Assembly (NCBI GenBank): GCA_017643925.1
Contig: JAEPML010000018.1
Span: forward strand, 1-64,000
DNA from: Roseibium sp.
GTDB lineage: Bacteria > Pseudomonadota > Alphaproteobacteria > Rhizobiales > Stappiaceae
DNA: 64,000 bases
Reading direction: 5' to 3'
Notes under the pieces: generated by a model
Database searches by the model: none
What the model was told of the DNA's origin: nothing
The model's input: the letters and a program-made list of their open reading frames with translations, nothing else
Position numbers and translations under genes: made by a program
Part shown: piece after piece, positions 17,631 to 27,531 of the stretch
How positions within the stretch are numbered: position 1 is the stretch's first letter
Layout: every line of letters begins with the position of its first letter

Positions 17631-18812
17631 ATGATGCCCAACAGTCTGGATCTTCCTGGACGTCCTGAAGACACTCGTGTCGTCGTCGCCATGTCCGGCG
17701 GCGTCGACAGCTCGGTGGTCGCCGCCCTGATGAAGGCGGAAGGCTATGACGTGATCGGCGTCACCCTGCAGCTCTATGATCATGGAGTTGCCGTCGCCAA
17801 GGCAAAGTCCTGCTGTGCGGGTGTCGATATCCACGACGCGCGCCGCGCCGCGGAGAAGATCGGCATTCCCCATTACGTGCTCGACTATGAAAGCAAGTTC
17901 AAGGAACAGGTGATGGACCGGTTCGCCGACAGTTACATTGCCGGCGAAACCCCGATCCCCTGCGTTTCCTGCAACCAGACCGTCAAGTTTACCGATTTAC
18001 TCAAGACCGCGCGCGATCTGGGAGCCGACGCGCTCGCGACCGGCCACTATGTGCGCTCGGCTGCATCCGGCAACAAGCGCGCGCTCTATCGACCCACCGA
18101 TCTCGACCGGGACCAGAGCTATTTCCTGTTCGCCACCACGCAGGAACAACTGGACTTCGTCCGCTTCCCGCTTGGCGGCATGCCGAAGTCCAGGGTCCGC
18201 GAACTGGCCGCCGAGTTCGGCCTCTCCGTTGCCAACAAGCCGGACAGTCAGGACATCTGCTTCGTGCCGAATGGCGACTATGCCGAAGTCATCCGCAAGC
18301 TGCGGCCGAATGCGGCCGAGCCGGGCGACATTGTGCATATGGACGGCCGGGTTCTCGGCAAGCATGACGGCATCATCCATTTCACCATCGGCCAGCGCCG
18401 GGGCATCGGCGTGGCGACCGGCGAGCCGCTCTATGTTGTTCGTCTGGACCCTGAGACCCGGCGCGTTGTGGTCGGCCCGCGTGAGGCGCTGGCGACCAGA
18501 ACAATCCTCCTCAGGGAAATGAACTGGATCGGCGACCAGCCCCTCGACGAAGGCGACGAGATCGAGCTTTTCGCCAAGGTCCGTTCGACACGGCCACCGG
18601 CGCCGGCAAGCTTGCGGATGCTCAACGGCAAGGCCTTTGTCGATCTTGCCAATGCCGAGACCGGCGTCGCGCCCGGTCAGGCCTGTGTCTTTTTCGACAG
18701 CGACGACGAGACGGCCCGCGTACTGGGCGGTGGCTGGATCCACAAGACCGAACGCACCGGCACCTGGGCCATCGATTTTCCACAGGCAACAAGCCCGATT
18801 TCCGCTGCCTGA
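17631..18812 (+). CDS. mnmA: tRNA-specific 2-thiouridylase MnmA
   Basis: 393 aa. PP-loop ATP pyrophosphatase motif SGGVDSSV (about 22-29), nucleophile Cys in PIPCVSCNQ and the second catalytic Cys in SQDICFVPNGDY. It makes 2-thiouridine at position 34 of Lys, Glu and Gln tRNAs. Length and both Cys are normal. It lies 112 bp before tRNA-Met, which is the left border of the genomic island. Confidence 0.96.
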   Translation: MMPNSLDLPGRPEDTRVVVAMSGGVDSSVVAALMKAEGYDVIGVTLQLYDHGVAVAKAKSCCAGVDIHDARRAAEKIGIPHYVLDYESKFKEQVMDRFADSYIAGETPIPCVSCNQTVKFTDLLKTARDLGADALATGHYVRSAASGNKRALYRPTDLDRDQSYFLFATTQEQLDFVRFPLGGMPKSRVRELAAEFGLSVANKPDSQDICFVPNGDYAEVIRKLRPNAAEPGDIVHMDGRVLGKHDGIIHFTIGQRRGIGVATGEPLYVVRLDPETRRVVVGPREALATRTILLREMNWIGDQPLDEGDEIELFAKVRSTRPPAPASLRMLNGKAFVDLANAETGVAPGQACVFFDSDDETARVLGGGWIHKTERTGTWAIDFPQATSPISAA

Positions 18813-18924
18813 AGCGGCTTGAAAAAGAATGCGGACAGGCGCGGATTCAACGCTTGACGCCTGCCCGCAGCCTCACTATAAGCACCCCACGTCGCGCGGA
18901 CCTTTTAGGCTCCGACGCACAGAT

Positions 18925-19001
18925 GGCGGAGTAGCTCAGCTGGTTAGAGCAGCGGAATCATAATCCGCGTGTCGGGGGTTCAAGTCCCTCCTCCGCTACC
19001 A
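18925..19001 (+). tRNA. tRNA-Met (anticodon CAT)
   Basis: A 77-nt cloverleaf with encoded CCA: acceptor GGCGGAG/CTCCGCT, D arm GCTC...GAGC, anticodon stem GCGGA/TCCGC with loop ATCATAA (CAT at 18959-18961), T-arm GGGGG-TTCAAGT-CCCTC. The elongator form is favoured because the initiator's first-pair mismatch is not seen. Its last 52 bp recur exactly at 27926-27977, so it is the attachment gene of the island. Confidence 0.95.
18950..19001 (+). repeat. Direct repeat, left attachment site (attL) in tRNA-Met
   Basis: The 52-bp 3' part of tRNA-Met, beginning CAGCGGAATC and ending CGCTACCA, repeats without mismatch at 27926-27977. Identity stops right after CCA (A here, G at the other copy), typical of tRNA-targeted site-specific integration. 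Confidence 0.9.
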
Positions 19002-19484
19002 ATTTCCCAAAACAATGCTATCAAGTTCAACCTGAATGCGATGATTGTGCAGAACCGAGCACTGTTGGACCAATTGCTTCTGTTCTAACCCGGCGCATTG
19101 CGACGTCTTGCGGTCCAACTGCCGGTATCCATACCGAAATTGACGGCATATCGCCCGGACTACAAATATTTCCGGAGAGCACTATTGAGTCCATTAGGGC
19201 ATTTACTCAACGCACTGACACAGCCATGCATTGCATGTCTCGCGCATGCAATTCGATGTGTCGTGCCTGAAGAAAGTTATCTGAGATTTTTTTCAAATCG
19301 AAAGTTTTGATAGATCTTGCAGCATCAGAGTAATCACGCTGCCAACTGACATCTTTGTGACCGCCATCGCGCCATTGAAGTTGGGGAGATCCTGATTTTT
19401 ATTTTCGAAACAAAGGAAACTACCGTAAAGTTAACTCAATAAAAATCGGGGAAAACCCTCTACGCTTAACGCCTAGAAAAAGCT
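19002..19484. other. Left end of island, no gene seen
   Basis: 483 bp between tRNA-Met and the receiver-EAL gene. AT content rises toward the right. An open frame at 19098-19310 has no ribosome site and unlikely composition. A promoter for the EAL-kinase unit is expected in the AT-rich last 100 bp. Confidence 0.5.
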
Positions 19485-20675
19485 GTGCCCAAAATGCAAT
19501 GCCTGATCGTAGACGACGAAAAAAATTTTGCAGATTTTATCAAGGACGCGCTCGATGAGTTTGGTTTTCAAACACTCATAGCAACAAGCGCCAACGAGTT
19601 TTGTCAGCTCTATTCATGCGAGCTCGAGCTGATAATCATTGACCTTTGCATGCCTGATATGGACGGGTTGCAGGTACTCCGTTTCCTGCATGAAAATGGA
19701 TCGAACGCCGGGATCATTTTTGTCAGCGGCCAGCACGAAGGATTACTCAACTCTGCTGTCGAACTTGGAAACGAATGGGGTTCCGACATCCTGGGCGCTC
19801 TCCCGAAGCCTTTCACGGCTGGAGCGCTTGAAGCACTCGTTGGAACATTTGACAAAAGACAAACGCAGAGCGAGCTGCAGCCTGTCCGGGGTCTCTCCCT
19901 TCACGAAGTGGAGACCGCCCTTCAAAACAAGGAATTCCGGCTTGTCTACCAACCTCTTGTATGCGCGAAAACGCTGCGAATTCTTGGAGCCGAAGCGCTA
20001 ATCAGATTGGATAATGCAAAATACGGACACCTTGGCCCGGATGTATTCATTCCTATTGCAGAAGAAAATGGACAAATCGGAGCAATAAACACGTTTGTTG
20101 CTGAGACGGCGATTTCACAGCTGGCGCTCTGGAACGCGCAGGGTCTGGACATGTTTGTGTCGATAAACATGTCTCCCGCGAGCATCGCAGACGTCAACAT
20201 GCCCGAAAGTCTGACCGAACTGGCACGCGCCCACGGCGTATCTCCCGAGAAAGTCACGATCGAACTCACCGAAACCGCCGTGATGGATGATGTCGCCGAC
20301 TACATCGATTTGTTCACCCGCTTGCGTCTGCGTGGGTTTGAATTGGCAATTGACGATTTTGGCATAGGGCACTCCTCGCTTCGCAGGCTCGTTCGACTGC
20401 CTTTCACCAAAATGAAAATCGACAGGTCATTTGTCGGCGCAGCATCAGAAAACAAAGAGCGTTTCACTGTCGCAAAAATGGCGGCAATGCTGGCGCATGA
20501 ACTTGGAATGGAAGTAATCGCAGAGGGCGTGGAAGACGAGAAAACACTGCGTTTGATGAATGAAATCAATTGTGATCTCGTTCAAGGCTATCTGATAGCG
20601 CGCCCAATGACAGCAAGCGATTTTAAAGACTGGTCCACGCAACAAGTCATGAGAGTTGCTCTCACATCAGCATGA
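19485..20675 (+). CDS. Response regulator with EAL domain (probable c-di-GMP phosphodiesterase)
   Basis: 396 aa from GTG 19485 (ATG 19494 is an alternative). Receiver domain 5-120 with phospho-acceptor Asp53 (LIIIDLCMPDMDG) and Lys108 (LPKPF). EAL domain about 135-390: EAL at 170-172, metal Glu in ELTET, DDFGIGHSSL, KIDRSF, EGVED and QGYLIARPM, so the catalytic set looks complete. It would hydrolyse c-di-GMP to pGpG under control of phosphorylation. The hybrid kinase 84 bp downstream is the likely partner. Lower GC than the chromosome. Confidence 0.9.
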   Translation: MPKMQCLIVDDEKNFADFIKDALDEFGFQTLIATSANEFCQLYSCELELIIIDLCMPDMDGLQVLRFLHENGSNAGIIFVSGQHEGLLNSAVELGNEWGSDILGALPKPFTAGALEALVGTFDKRQTQSELQPVRGLSLHEVETALQNKEFRLVYQPLVCAKTLRILGAEALIRLDNAKYGHLGPDVFIPIAEENGQIGAINTFVAETAISQLALWNAQGLDMFVSINMSPASIADVNMPESLTELARAHGVSPEKVTIELTETAVMDDVADYIDLFTRLRLRGFELAIDDFGIGHSSLRRLVRLPFTKMKIDRSFVGAASENKERFTVAKMAAMLAHELGMEVIAEGVEDEKTLRLMNEINCDLVQGYLIARPMTASDFKDWSTQQVMRVALTSA

Positions 20676-20759
20676 CCCTGGTTCTTGTTTCGCAATTATT
20701 CGCCTTCGTTCCGAATGGCAGATTGGCAAAAAATCACTGCATCTCTGAGAGGTTATTGA

Positions 20760-23700
20760 ATGCCGTTTGAGAGACTAAAAGGCAGCAACTCAAGCATCAT
20801 TCCGATCGCGCTTGTCGTGGCAGCTACGATATGCGTCAGCAGCGCCGTTTCCATTTGGGGAAACTATACTTCCAAGCGGGAACTGGCCGCACTTCAAACC
20901 TCTGAAACGCTTCGTTTCGTCAATGAACTCGTTAATCACGATGGAGACGCCGTAATCTCGAGCCTGAGGACAATTGGTGAGGTTGCCAGGCAGTTCGCTG
21001 AAGCAGATATGATCCTTGCCGATATCCAATGGGATACGCCGCTTACCAGAACCACCATCGTGATCGACCGAGAGGGCCTCATCATTGCTGACTCTCGACC
21101 AGAGCAACCGGCAATGGGACGATCAGTCGTCGATCGGGAGTATTTTTCGGTTCACACCGAGAATACCGAAAGTGATCTTTATATCGGCCCCAATGTCCGT
21201 AGCCGGGTCGACGGGCATTGGTCACTACCCATTTCAATTGCAGTTCGGGATCCGAATGACAACAGTCTGGTGGCTGTCGTCACCTCCGCCGTTGACCCGG
21301 TTGCCTGGGGCCAGCTGATTTCAGAACGTACCCGTCACCTCGACATTGCACTCAAGGTAACGGACCAGAGCGACGTTATTCTCACCACTGCGCCCTTCAA
21401 CGAAGAAGCACTGGGCACAGAGTTGACCTCGCAGCTTTCAAAAGCACAATCATCACCTTCAACCGAGAAAAGTGTACCCTCAAAGCTTTTCGATATTGCG
21501 TTCCCGGAATCTTATTCAAAAGACTGGATATCAATTGACAAACTGCCAATAAAGGTTTTTGCCGAGATAAATGGAAGTAAAATATATCGAGATTTCCTAA
21601 ATTTTGCCATTATAAATTTAACAATTACAACAATATTGATTATTTTTATTGTTTCATTTTTGTATTTGCAGCATTTTTCAAAGAAAAAACTGCAAAGAAC
21701 CCAAACTCAATTTATGGACTCTCTGCAAGCGTCCAGCGAGGGGTTTGCACTGTTCGACCCAGAGGGACGCCTGGTGATTTCCAACAGTGTTTTTCGGAAT
21801 TTTTATGAAACCCAAAATTACAAGATCAAGGCAGGCATGACCCTGGAAGAGATGCTGCGGAAATGGTTGGCTGAGGGTGCATACCCTCCCGCCAAAGGCA
21901 TCGAGGAAGCCTGGATCGCCAAACGATTGAAGCAGCATTTTGCAGGGGGTACCTCGATACAACAACTGGCAGATGGGCGTTGGCTCCAGGTCTCGGACCA
22001 GCGTACGGCCGATGGCGGCATTGTCAGCGTAAGAACGGACATCACGGAACTGAAACAGCAGGAAAAGGATCTTCGCCAAAGCAGAAAACGCTTTCAGGAT
22101 TTCGCCGAAACAGCCTCTGACTGGATGTGGGAGACAGACACGGAACACAAGGTGGCGGAGTTCGGGCACGTTGAGTCGCTTGCGAAGATAATCGACCTGA
22201 ACGATGTCTTGGGAAAACGCAGGGACCAATTATCGGTTGATCGCACGGATACCGAGGAGTGGCGGAGGCACTTCGCAGATCTGGATAACAGAAGGCCATT
22301 TCGCAATTTCCAGTATTGGACCAAGGCAAACAAGGACCAGTCAAAGGACGGCAAAGGCGAAAATCATCTGGTTTCGATTTCCGGCAAGCCTGTTTTCGAT
22401 GAGGATGGCGAGTTTGCAGGTTACCGCGGAACGGGTCGTGACTTAACCAAGGAATATCGGGCAAGCCAAAGGTTAAAGACCACGGAAGCAAAATTTCAAA
22501 CGATGTTCGAAAGCATTGGGGTCGGTATTGTCCTTGCGGATGAAACAGGCAGCATCAAAGCCTTCAACCCGGCTGCGAGTAGCATTTTTGGCTATGAGGA
22601 AGCTGAAATTCTTGACCGGAACGTTTCCGTGTTGGCCGATGAAGAACACCGGCAGCAGCACGACAGATACATCCAAGACTATCTGACATCGGGACAGGCC
22701 AAGCTAATCGGTCAAAACAGGGAACTACCAGCAGTCCGAAAAAATGGGGAAATTTTTCCGATCAAGCTTTCACTGGCCGAGATGTCGACAGGTGGCAAGT
22801 CTCAGTTCATTGCATCAATTGTCGATATAAGCACCGAAAAAAGCCTGGAGGCGCAGCTCAGGCAATCTCAGAAACTAGAAGCAGTTGGGTTGATGGTTGG
22901 AGGTATAGCTCACGATTTCAACAATATTCTCGGCATCATCATCGGCCATCTGGACCTTGCCAGCAAAGGAGCTGAATCAGGTTCAAAACTGGAAGGGCAG
23001 ATCTCAAAGTCACTTCACGCCGCCAATCGCGGAGCCGATCTCACCCGTCGTCTGCTGAGCTTTTCGAGCAAATCAGCCGTCAAGACAGATCGGGTGCACG
23101 TGAATGCCGTATTGTCGGAACTGCATAACCTGGTCCAGAAGACGCTCACAGAGAATATTCATGTCCAGATGCAACTCGACGCCGATGATCCAGTTGCCTA
23201 TGTGAACGCAGGTGACTTTGAAGATGCCGTCATCAATCTCTGCCTCAACTCGCGAGATGCGCTGCACGGCGGTGGAGAGATTGTCATTCGCTCCAGAACT
23301 GTCGCGCTTTCGGAAACTGAGGCTGACTCATTGGGCATTTCTGCAAAAACCTATACCGCAGTTTCGATTGAAGACAATGGCAGTGGAATTCCGGAGGGAA
23401 TCAAAGACAAGATCTTTGAACCGTTCTACACCACAAAGGAAGTCGGCAAAGGCAGCGGACTTGGACTGGCGATGGTCTATTCCTTTGTGAAACGATCAAA
23501 TGGTTCAATCCAAATAGAGTCCGTAGTTGGGTCAGGCACCAAGATTACTCTCTTGTTGCCGTGCCCGGAAACTACTCATGAACAGGAGAATGTCGCGGTC
23601 GGCAGCGACGAGAAGACGGAGGGCATCTCGTTTGGCAATGAACATGTCTTGATCGTCGATGATGAACCCGATCTCGCGGAAGTTGCCGAGCAATATCTGA

Positions 23701-24005
23701 GCGAACTTGGATTTTCCACACATGTTGCTCATGGCTACACAGAGGCGCTCAGCCTCTTGCAAAACGGGGGCAAGTTTGACCTGCTATTCAGCGATATCGT
23801 CATGCCCGGAGGAAAGGACGGTTACGAGCTTGCTCGCAAGGCACGCGGCTTGCTGCCAGATATTCGCGTGTGTCTGGTGTCTGGATACCCTGGTGCAGAT
23901 ACCGCTGACGAGGTAGCCGAAGACATCTCGTACCCGTTCCTGAAGAAGCCTTACACGAGGCAGGAGGTAGGCAAAATACTTAGGCAAGTGCTGAAGTCGG
24001 AATGA
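20760..24005 (+). CDS. Hybrid sensor histidine kinase (dCACHE-PAS-PAS-PAS-HK-REC)
   Basis: 1081 aa; ATG after GAGAGG. TM1 about 13-34, a periplasmic CACHE-like sensor to about 280 (TTIVIDREGLIIADSRP, GRSVVDREYF), TM2 about 281-304. Then PAS-like regions (near 320-430, 445-565, 575-695), the HisKA box with His718 (GGIAHDFNNILG), HATPase (NLCLNSRD, EDNGSGIP, GKGSGLGLAMVY), and a C-terminal receiver with Asp1012 (LLFSDIVMPGGKDG) and KKPY. It could phosphorylate its own receiver and the upstream receiver-EAL protein. The ligand is unknown. Confidence 0.92.
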   Translation: MPFERLKGSNSSIIPIALVVAATICVSSAVSIWGNYTSKRELAALQTSETLRFVNELVNHDGDAVISSLRTIGEVARQFAEADMILADIQWDTPLTRTTIVIDREGLIIADSRPEQPAMGRSVVDREYFSVHTENTESDLYIGPNVRSRVDGHWSLPISIAVRDPNDNSLVAVVTSAVDPVAWGQLISERTRHLDIALKVTDQSDVILTTAPFNEEALGTELTSQLSKAQSSPSTEKSVPSKLFDIAFPESYSKDWISIDKLPIKVFAEINGSKIYRDFLNFAIINLTITTILIIFIVSFLYLQHFSKKKLQRTQTQFMDSLQASSEGFALFDPEGRLVISNSVFRNFYETQNYKIKAGMTLEEMLRKWLAEGAYPPAKGIEEAWIAKRLKQHFAGGTSIQQLADGRWLQVSDQRTADGGIVSVRTDITELKQQEKDLRQSRKRFQDFAETASDWMWETDTEHKVAEFGHVESLAKIIDLNDVLGKRRDQLSVDRTDTEEWRRHFADLDNRRPFRNFQYWTKANKDQSKDGKGENHLVSISGKPVFDEDGEFAGYRGTGRDLTKEYRASQRLKTTEAKFQTMFESIGVGIVLADETGSIKAFNPAASSIFGYEEAEILDRNVSVLADEEHRQQHDRYIQDYLTSGQAKLIGQNRELPAVRKNGEIFPIKLSLAEMSTGGKSQFIASIVDISTEKSLEAQLRQSQKLEAVGLMVGGIAHDFNNILGIIIGHLDLASKGAESGSKLEGQISKSLHAANRGADLTRRLLSFSSKSAVKTDRVHVNAVLSELHNLVQKTLTENIHVQMQLDADDPVAYVNAGDFEDAVINLCLNSRDALHGGGEIVIRSRTVALSETEADSLGISAKTYTAVSIEDNGSGIPEGIKDKIFEPFYTTKEVGKGSGLGLAMVYSFVKRSNGSIQIESVVGSGTKITLLLPCPETTHEQENVAVGSDEKTEGISFGNEHVLIVDDEPDLAEVAEQYLSELGFSTHVAHGYTEALSLLQNGGKFDLLFSDIVMPGGKDGYELARKARGLLPDIRVCLVSGYPGADTADEVAEDISYPFLKKPYTRQEVGKILRQVLKSE

Positions 24006-24045
24006 TCCAGTTTGTTTCTTTCTGCACGAAGACGGGCCAACTTCT

Positions 24046-25140
24046 TTACGATGCTATCTTCTCAGCTTGTCTAACATCGTCGCTGTGCGACAACATCCCA
24101 TACCGAAAAGCCGCGTAGAACGCTTGATCTATTTTCCGGTACATTTTGTTCATGGAGGCAATGGCTTCCCTATGGGAAAGTGCAGGCTTGTAGGCGCGTT
24201 CTTCCGTAAGGGTCGTAAACAAATCCGCAATCGTAATCACCCGAACCTTCGGATTGATCGCCTCTCCTGAGAGACCAATCGGATAGCCTGATCCGTCAAG
24301 CATTTCGTGGTGAAAATAGACTATTTCCTTGGTTTCATTGTCCAACTCGAACCTGTCCTTAAGTATCTCGTAGCCCAGCTGAGCATGTTTTTGGACAAGA
24401 TTAAGCTCTACACCATCCGGGTCTGTCGGTTCGTCCAACAAATCCTGCGGAATTCGAGACTTGCCAATGTCATGCAAGAGGCCCCCAACAATTACCTGGA
24501 GGCAATCATCCTCAGACCAGTCAAGCTGACACGCGAGCCAACCCGCAAAACCAGCGACCTCAAGAGAATGCGCATATGTCGGGTTGTGATGGAACTTCAC
24601 CATCTTGATCCATGCGAGAATTCCATTTGTTTGTAAAATGGTCAGCAAATTCGAAGCGACTTCACGCCCAGACTCAATCGGGATGGCCTCATCCGTGACA
24701 GCAGCCAAATGAAAAGCTTCGAGGTGAGCGTTTGCCTGCTTGTAGATTAACTTCATCTCATCCGGGGTGTCTTCAGGCAACGCAGCGAGAAGGTCTGGCG
24801 CGCCCAGCCGCTTTATCAGAGACAGAACTTTTGAAAGCCTGTCGGATCGGTCAAAGACGTTCATCATCCGGAGAGCGTCTGCCTGAAAACACTCTCTCCT
24901 GGAGTTGTAATCGACAACGGCGACAACAGGAAAAAAATCAAGGAACTCCCGATGTTCTCTCAACTTGTGAAGATCACAATCTTGCGCGTCAGCAAACTCA
25001 ACCAGGATGACATCGGCATCGCTCACCGAAAGAGGCGAGACGTCACTCATCTTCAAAAAACAAGTTGAAAAGAAAAGGTCAAGCTTCCGACAAAATGTCA
25101 GATTTTCCACCGGACCTGAATGAATTACCGTGACCTTCAT
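24046..25140 (-). CDS. HD-GYP protein with receiver-like N terminus (probable c-di-GMP phosphodiesterase)
   Basis: 364 aa from the ATG at 25140; an ATG 13 codons upstream is possible. Residues 1-115 look like a decayed receiver without a clear phospho-acceptor. The HD-GYP domain (about 160-345) has HD at 223-224 (LLHDIGK), the second His pair (YFHHEMLDGSGYP; GYP at 285-287) and D306. The key motifs for c-di-GMP hydrolysis are present. It lies downstream of the globin chemoreceptor on the same strand, 59 bp away. Confidence 0.88.
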   Translation of the reverse strand: MKVTVIHSGPVENLTFCRKLDLFFSTCFLKMSDVSPLSVSDADVILVEFADAQDCDLHKLREHREFLDFFPVVAVVDYNSRRECFQADALRMMNVFDRSDRLSKVLSLIKRLGAPDLLAALPEDTPDEMKLIYKQANAHLEAFHLAAVTDEAIPIESGREVASNLLTILQTNGILAWIKMVKFHHNPTYAHSLEVAGFAGWLACQLDWSEDDCLQVIVGGLLHDIGKSRIPQDLLDEPTDPDGVELNLVQKHAQLGYEILKDRFELDNETKEIVYFHHEMLDGSGYPIGLSGEAINPKVRVITIADLFTTLTEERAYKPALSHREAIASMNKMYRKIDQAFYAAFRYGMLSHSDDVRQAEKIAS

Positions 25141-25199
25141 TGATAGACACCAGTCCATGTAGAGCGTCAGCGAACCCAAACGTTCAGTATGTTGCGAAT

Positions 25200-26579
25200 T
25201 TAACCCGCAGTCTTGCGGTTCCGGTCGCTACCAATCGATCTGATGCGCTCGAAAAATCCATTCACCTCGTTTGAGATCGTCTCAGAACTTTTCTCCATCC
25301 CCTGAGCGGCCTTGGAAAACGTTACCGCTGTGTCATTGGATGTCCCGATTGCCTGCTTGACCCCCGAGATGTTCCCGGAAAGAACATTGGCTCCGCTAGC
25401 AACAGTTTGAACGCTATTTGAGATTTCGCTTGTCGCTGCGCCTTGTTCTTCAACAGCAGCTGCAATGGCGGCGGTCATCTCGTCTAGTTGCCGAACCGTG
25501 TCGGAAATCGTCCCTATGGACCCGACCGCCGACGTTGTGGCTTCTTGTATCTCGGTAACCTGTTGACTGATTTCCTCAGTTGCCTTTGACGTCTGGGTTG
25601 CCAATTCCTTTACCTCAGCTGCGACAACAGCAAAGCCCTTACCGGCATCACCAGCACGTGCAGCCTCAATTGTAGCATTGAGCGCCAACAGGTTGGTCTG
25701 TTCGGCAATCGCCTGAATCAGGCCAACAACGTCACCGATTTTTTGTGCAGCTCCAGACAGACTGTCAACCTCTCCGCTTGTGGTCTCAGCGCTAGTGCGA
25801 GCCTGGTTTGCAATCTTGGATGCACCTGAAACCTGCTTTGATATTTCCAGGATCGAAGCTGAAAGTTCTTCGGTAGCTGAGGCTACCGTTTGGACATTTA
25901 GGCTGGTGTCCTCCGATACTGCAGACGCCGAGTCGGCCTCGGATCTCGCGCCCCCACATACGTCGATCAGGCGGCCAGCGTCTTCCGCCAGAGTGCACGC
26001 GTTTGAACTGATGGTCGAAATCGGTTCCGAAACAGAGGACTGGAACGCACCGATTGCCTCGTTCAATTGTTCTGTTCTGGCGGCCTGTTCTTCCAGAAGA
26101 ATCGCCTGATAAGTCGAAACCGCCATGTCCAGATCGAACAATACCGCCGTTGTAACGTGGGCTAGCATGTCACTAAGTCTTTTAGGAGAATAGCGATGTT
26201 TTTGGATAACGACCTGTTGCAATCGAACGAGGACAAATTTGTAGCCAGCAATATACCACCTGGGCTCTAACCCGATGCGGCTGTGTACACGGCCGATGCG
26301 GTTGATGCTTTCAACGTAATCATCATCGAAGCCTTGCGTAAACAGCTTCGCCCAGTGTTTCTTCTGCGCGTTTTCCAGTTTCGGCTGTTGGTCACCGATC
26401 AGGGCAGCCATATCCGGATAGCTTCGCAAGTGAGCGTAGAAATCTCCCAAGACATCATCCAGATTTCTTTCGATTGTCAGCCATACGGTACGCAAACCCG
26501 TTACCACGGCTTCGTCGATACCTGCAAAGGACAGTCGGCACTCAAACTCTTCTGGTCGATGGGGCATGTGCACGTCCAT
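25200..26579 (-). CDS. Globin-coupled methyl-accepting chemotaxis protein (HemAT-like)
   Basis: 459 aa, no membrane segment, so soluble. Residues about 15-165 are a sensor globin: the conserved stretch RIGRVHSRIGLEPRWYIAGY carries the proximal haem ligand His99. The rest is a chemoreceptor signalling domain with the invariant hairpin tip (EQTNLLALNATIEAARAGDAGKGFAVVA, about 285-312). HemAT proteins read O2 (or NO/CO) and signal to CheA. No CheW/CheA lies nearby, so it would use the host chemotaxis system. Confidence 0.93.
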   Translation of the reverse strand: MDVHMPHRPEEFECRLSFAGIDEAVVTGLRTVWLTIERNLDDVLGDFYAHLRSYPDMAALIGDQQPKLENAQKKHWAKLFTQGFDDDYVESINRIGRVHSRIGLEPRWYIAGYKFVLVRLQQVVIQKHRYSPKRLSDMLAHVTTAVLFDLDMAVSTYQAILLEEQAARTEQLNEAIGAFQSSVSEPISTISSNACTLAEDAGRLIDVCGGARSEADSASAVSEDTSLNVQTVASATEELSASILEISKQVSGASKIANQARTSAETTSGEVDSLSGAAQKIGDVVGLIQAIAEQTNLLALNATIEAARAGDAGKGFAVVAAEVKELATQTSKATEEISQQVTEIQEATTSAVGSIGTISDTVRQLDEMTAAIAAAVEEQGAATSEISNSVQTVASGANVLSGNISGVKQAIGTSNDTAVTFSKAAQGMEKSSETISNEVNGFFERIRSIGSDRNRKTAG

Positions 26580-26728
26580 TTGTGTTTTTGAAACCTTTGA
26601 AGCAAGGCGAACGGCCAGCTCAAAAACACCCGGCGATTCTTCTTGCCAGTCTTATGATTAATCCGAATATTATAATTAATTGCTAATAGCAAGTTTTTTT
26701 AGAAGGCAACAATACCCTCATTTTCAAC

Positions 26729-27109
26729 CTAGCTGGACGGAAGGACTGTGGAAACAGTGGCCAAAAACGCATCCATCTTGAACGGTTTGAAGAGAAACTC
26801 GGTTGCACCGTCTGCTTCAGCAAGAGCGGAAGTCATTTCAAGAGAAAGTTCGTCTGCCCCACCAGACATAAAGATGATCGGAATATCTGGTTGTCGTATG
26901 CGCAAAACTTTTGAAAATTCTAGTGTCGATTCCTTGCCAACCCAAAAGTCCAAAATCGCCAGATCATATTCCAGGTCTGCGCTCAAAGCTTCTTGCGCAG
27001 CGGACAATAGCTTGAAAGCCTTTACAGCATACCCCTCCGCTTCCAGTGTTGAACTGTAAAGATTCAAGAGGGCGGGTTCATCCTCAACTAACAAGATACG
27101 AGTCGTCAT
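26729..27109 (-). CDS. Stand-alone receiver domain protein (CheY-like)
   Basis: 126 aa, a single receiver: acidic pair ED (10-11 region, LLVEDEPALL), phospho-acceptor Asp in LAILDFWVG, Thr/Ser position in FMSGG and Lys in LFKPF. No output domain. Its start overlaps the marR stop (ATGA), so the two are co-translated; the chemoreceptor lies 149 bp downstream. Partner unknown; the hybrid kinase of the island is a candidate. Confidence 0.88.
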   Translation of the reverse strand: MTTRILLVEDEPALLNLYSSTLEAEGYAVKAFKLLSAAQEALSADLEYDLAILDFWVGKESTLEFSKVLRIRQPDIPIIFMSGGADELSLEMTSALAEADGATEFLFKPFKMDAFLATVSTVLPSS

Positions 27110-27531
27110 CCGTCCAACATTCCTTGAATTGATATCAATTGAAGTATCTGTTTAAATTGACTTTTTTTATCATCGGGGAGTTTACTGATCAACGCAGCAA
27201 GCGACCCGAGGGGGTCTCGATCGAGTATTTGTTTCCCACTTTCCGTCAAGGAAACAGTCGTCTGCCGACCATCAGCCAGGCTTTTTTTGCGTGTTATCAA
27301 TCCGCGACGGCTCAGACTTTCCAACGCCCGGGTGACGGGAGCCAAGGTCAGCCCCACAAAGCGGGCGATCCAAGTTGGTGTCTTTTCTTCGGGAGTTGCC
27401 CGAGAGAGACACCGCAATATCGACCACTGCAAACGACTTATATGACCTGGAGCTCTGTCCACATAAGCATCGTTCAGCAGCTTGTCGATCAGGATCGCAG
27501 CAGCAAGATCGCTTCGGTCTCCGGACTTCAA
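27106..27531 (-). CDS. MarR-family transcriptional regulator
   Basis: 141 aa from a TTG start (AGAAG upstream). Winged helix: WSILRCLSRA..., recognition helix region IARFVGLTLAPVTRALESLSRRGLI and wing KSLADGRQTTVSLTESG. Such proteins dimerise on palindromes, usually as ligand-released repressors. First gene of the island's minus-strand unit, so it may autoregulate the receiver-chemoreceptor-HD-GYP genes. Confidence 0.85.
   Translation of the reverse strand: MKSGDRSDLAAAILIDKLLNDAYVDRAPGHISRLQWSILRCLSRATPEEKTPTWIARFVGLTLAPVTRALESLSRRGLITRKKSLADGRQTTVSLTESGKQILDRDPLGSLAALISKLPDDKKSQFKQILQLISIQGMLDG

Noticed and set aside
19098..19310. 70-aa ORF just inside the island as an excisionase-like gene
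   Set aside because: No ribosome site, no HTH pattern, and composition unlike neighbouring genes.
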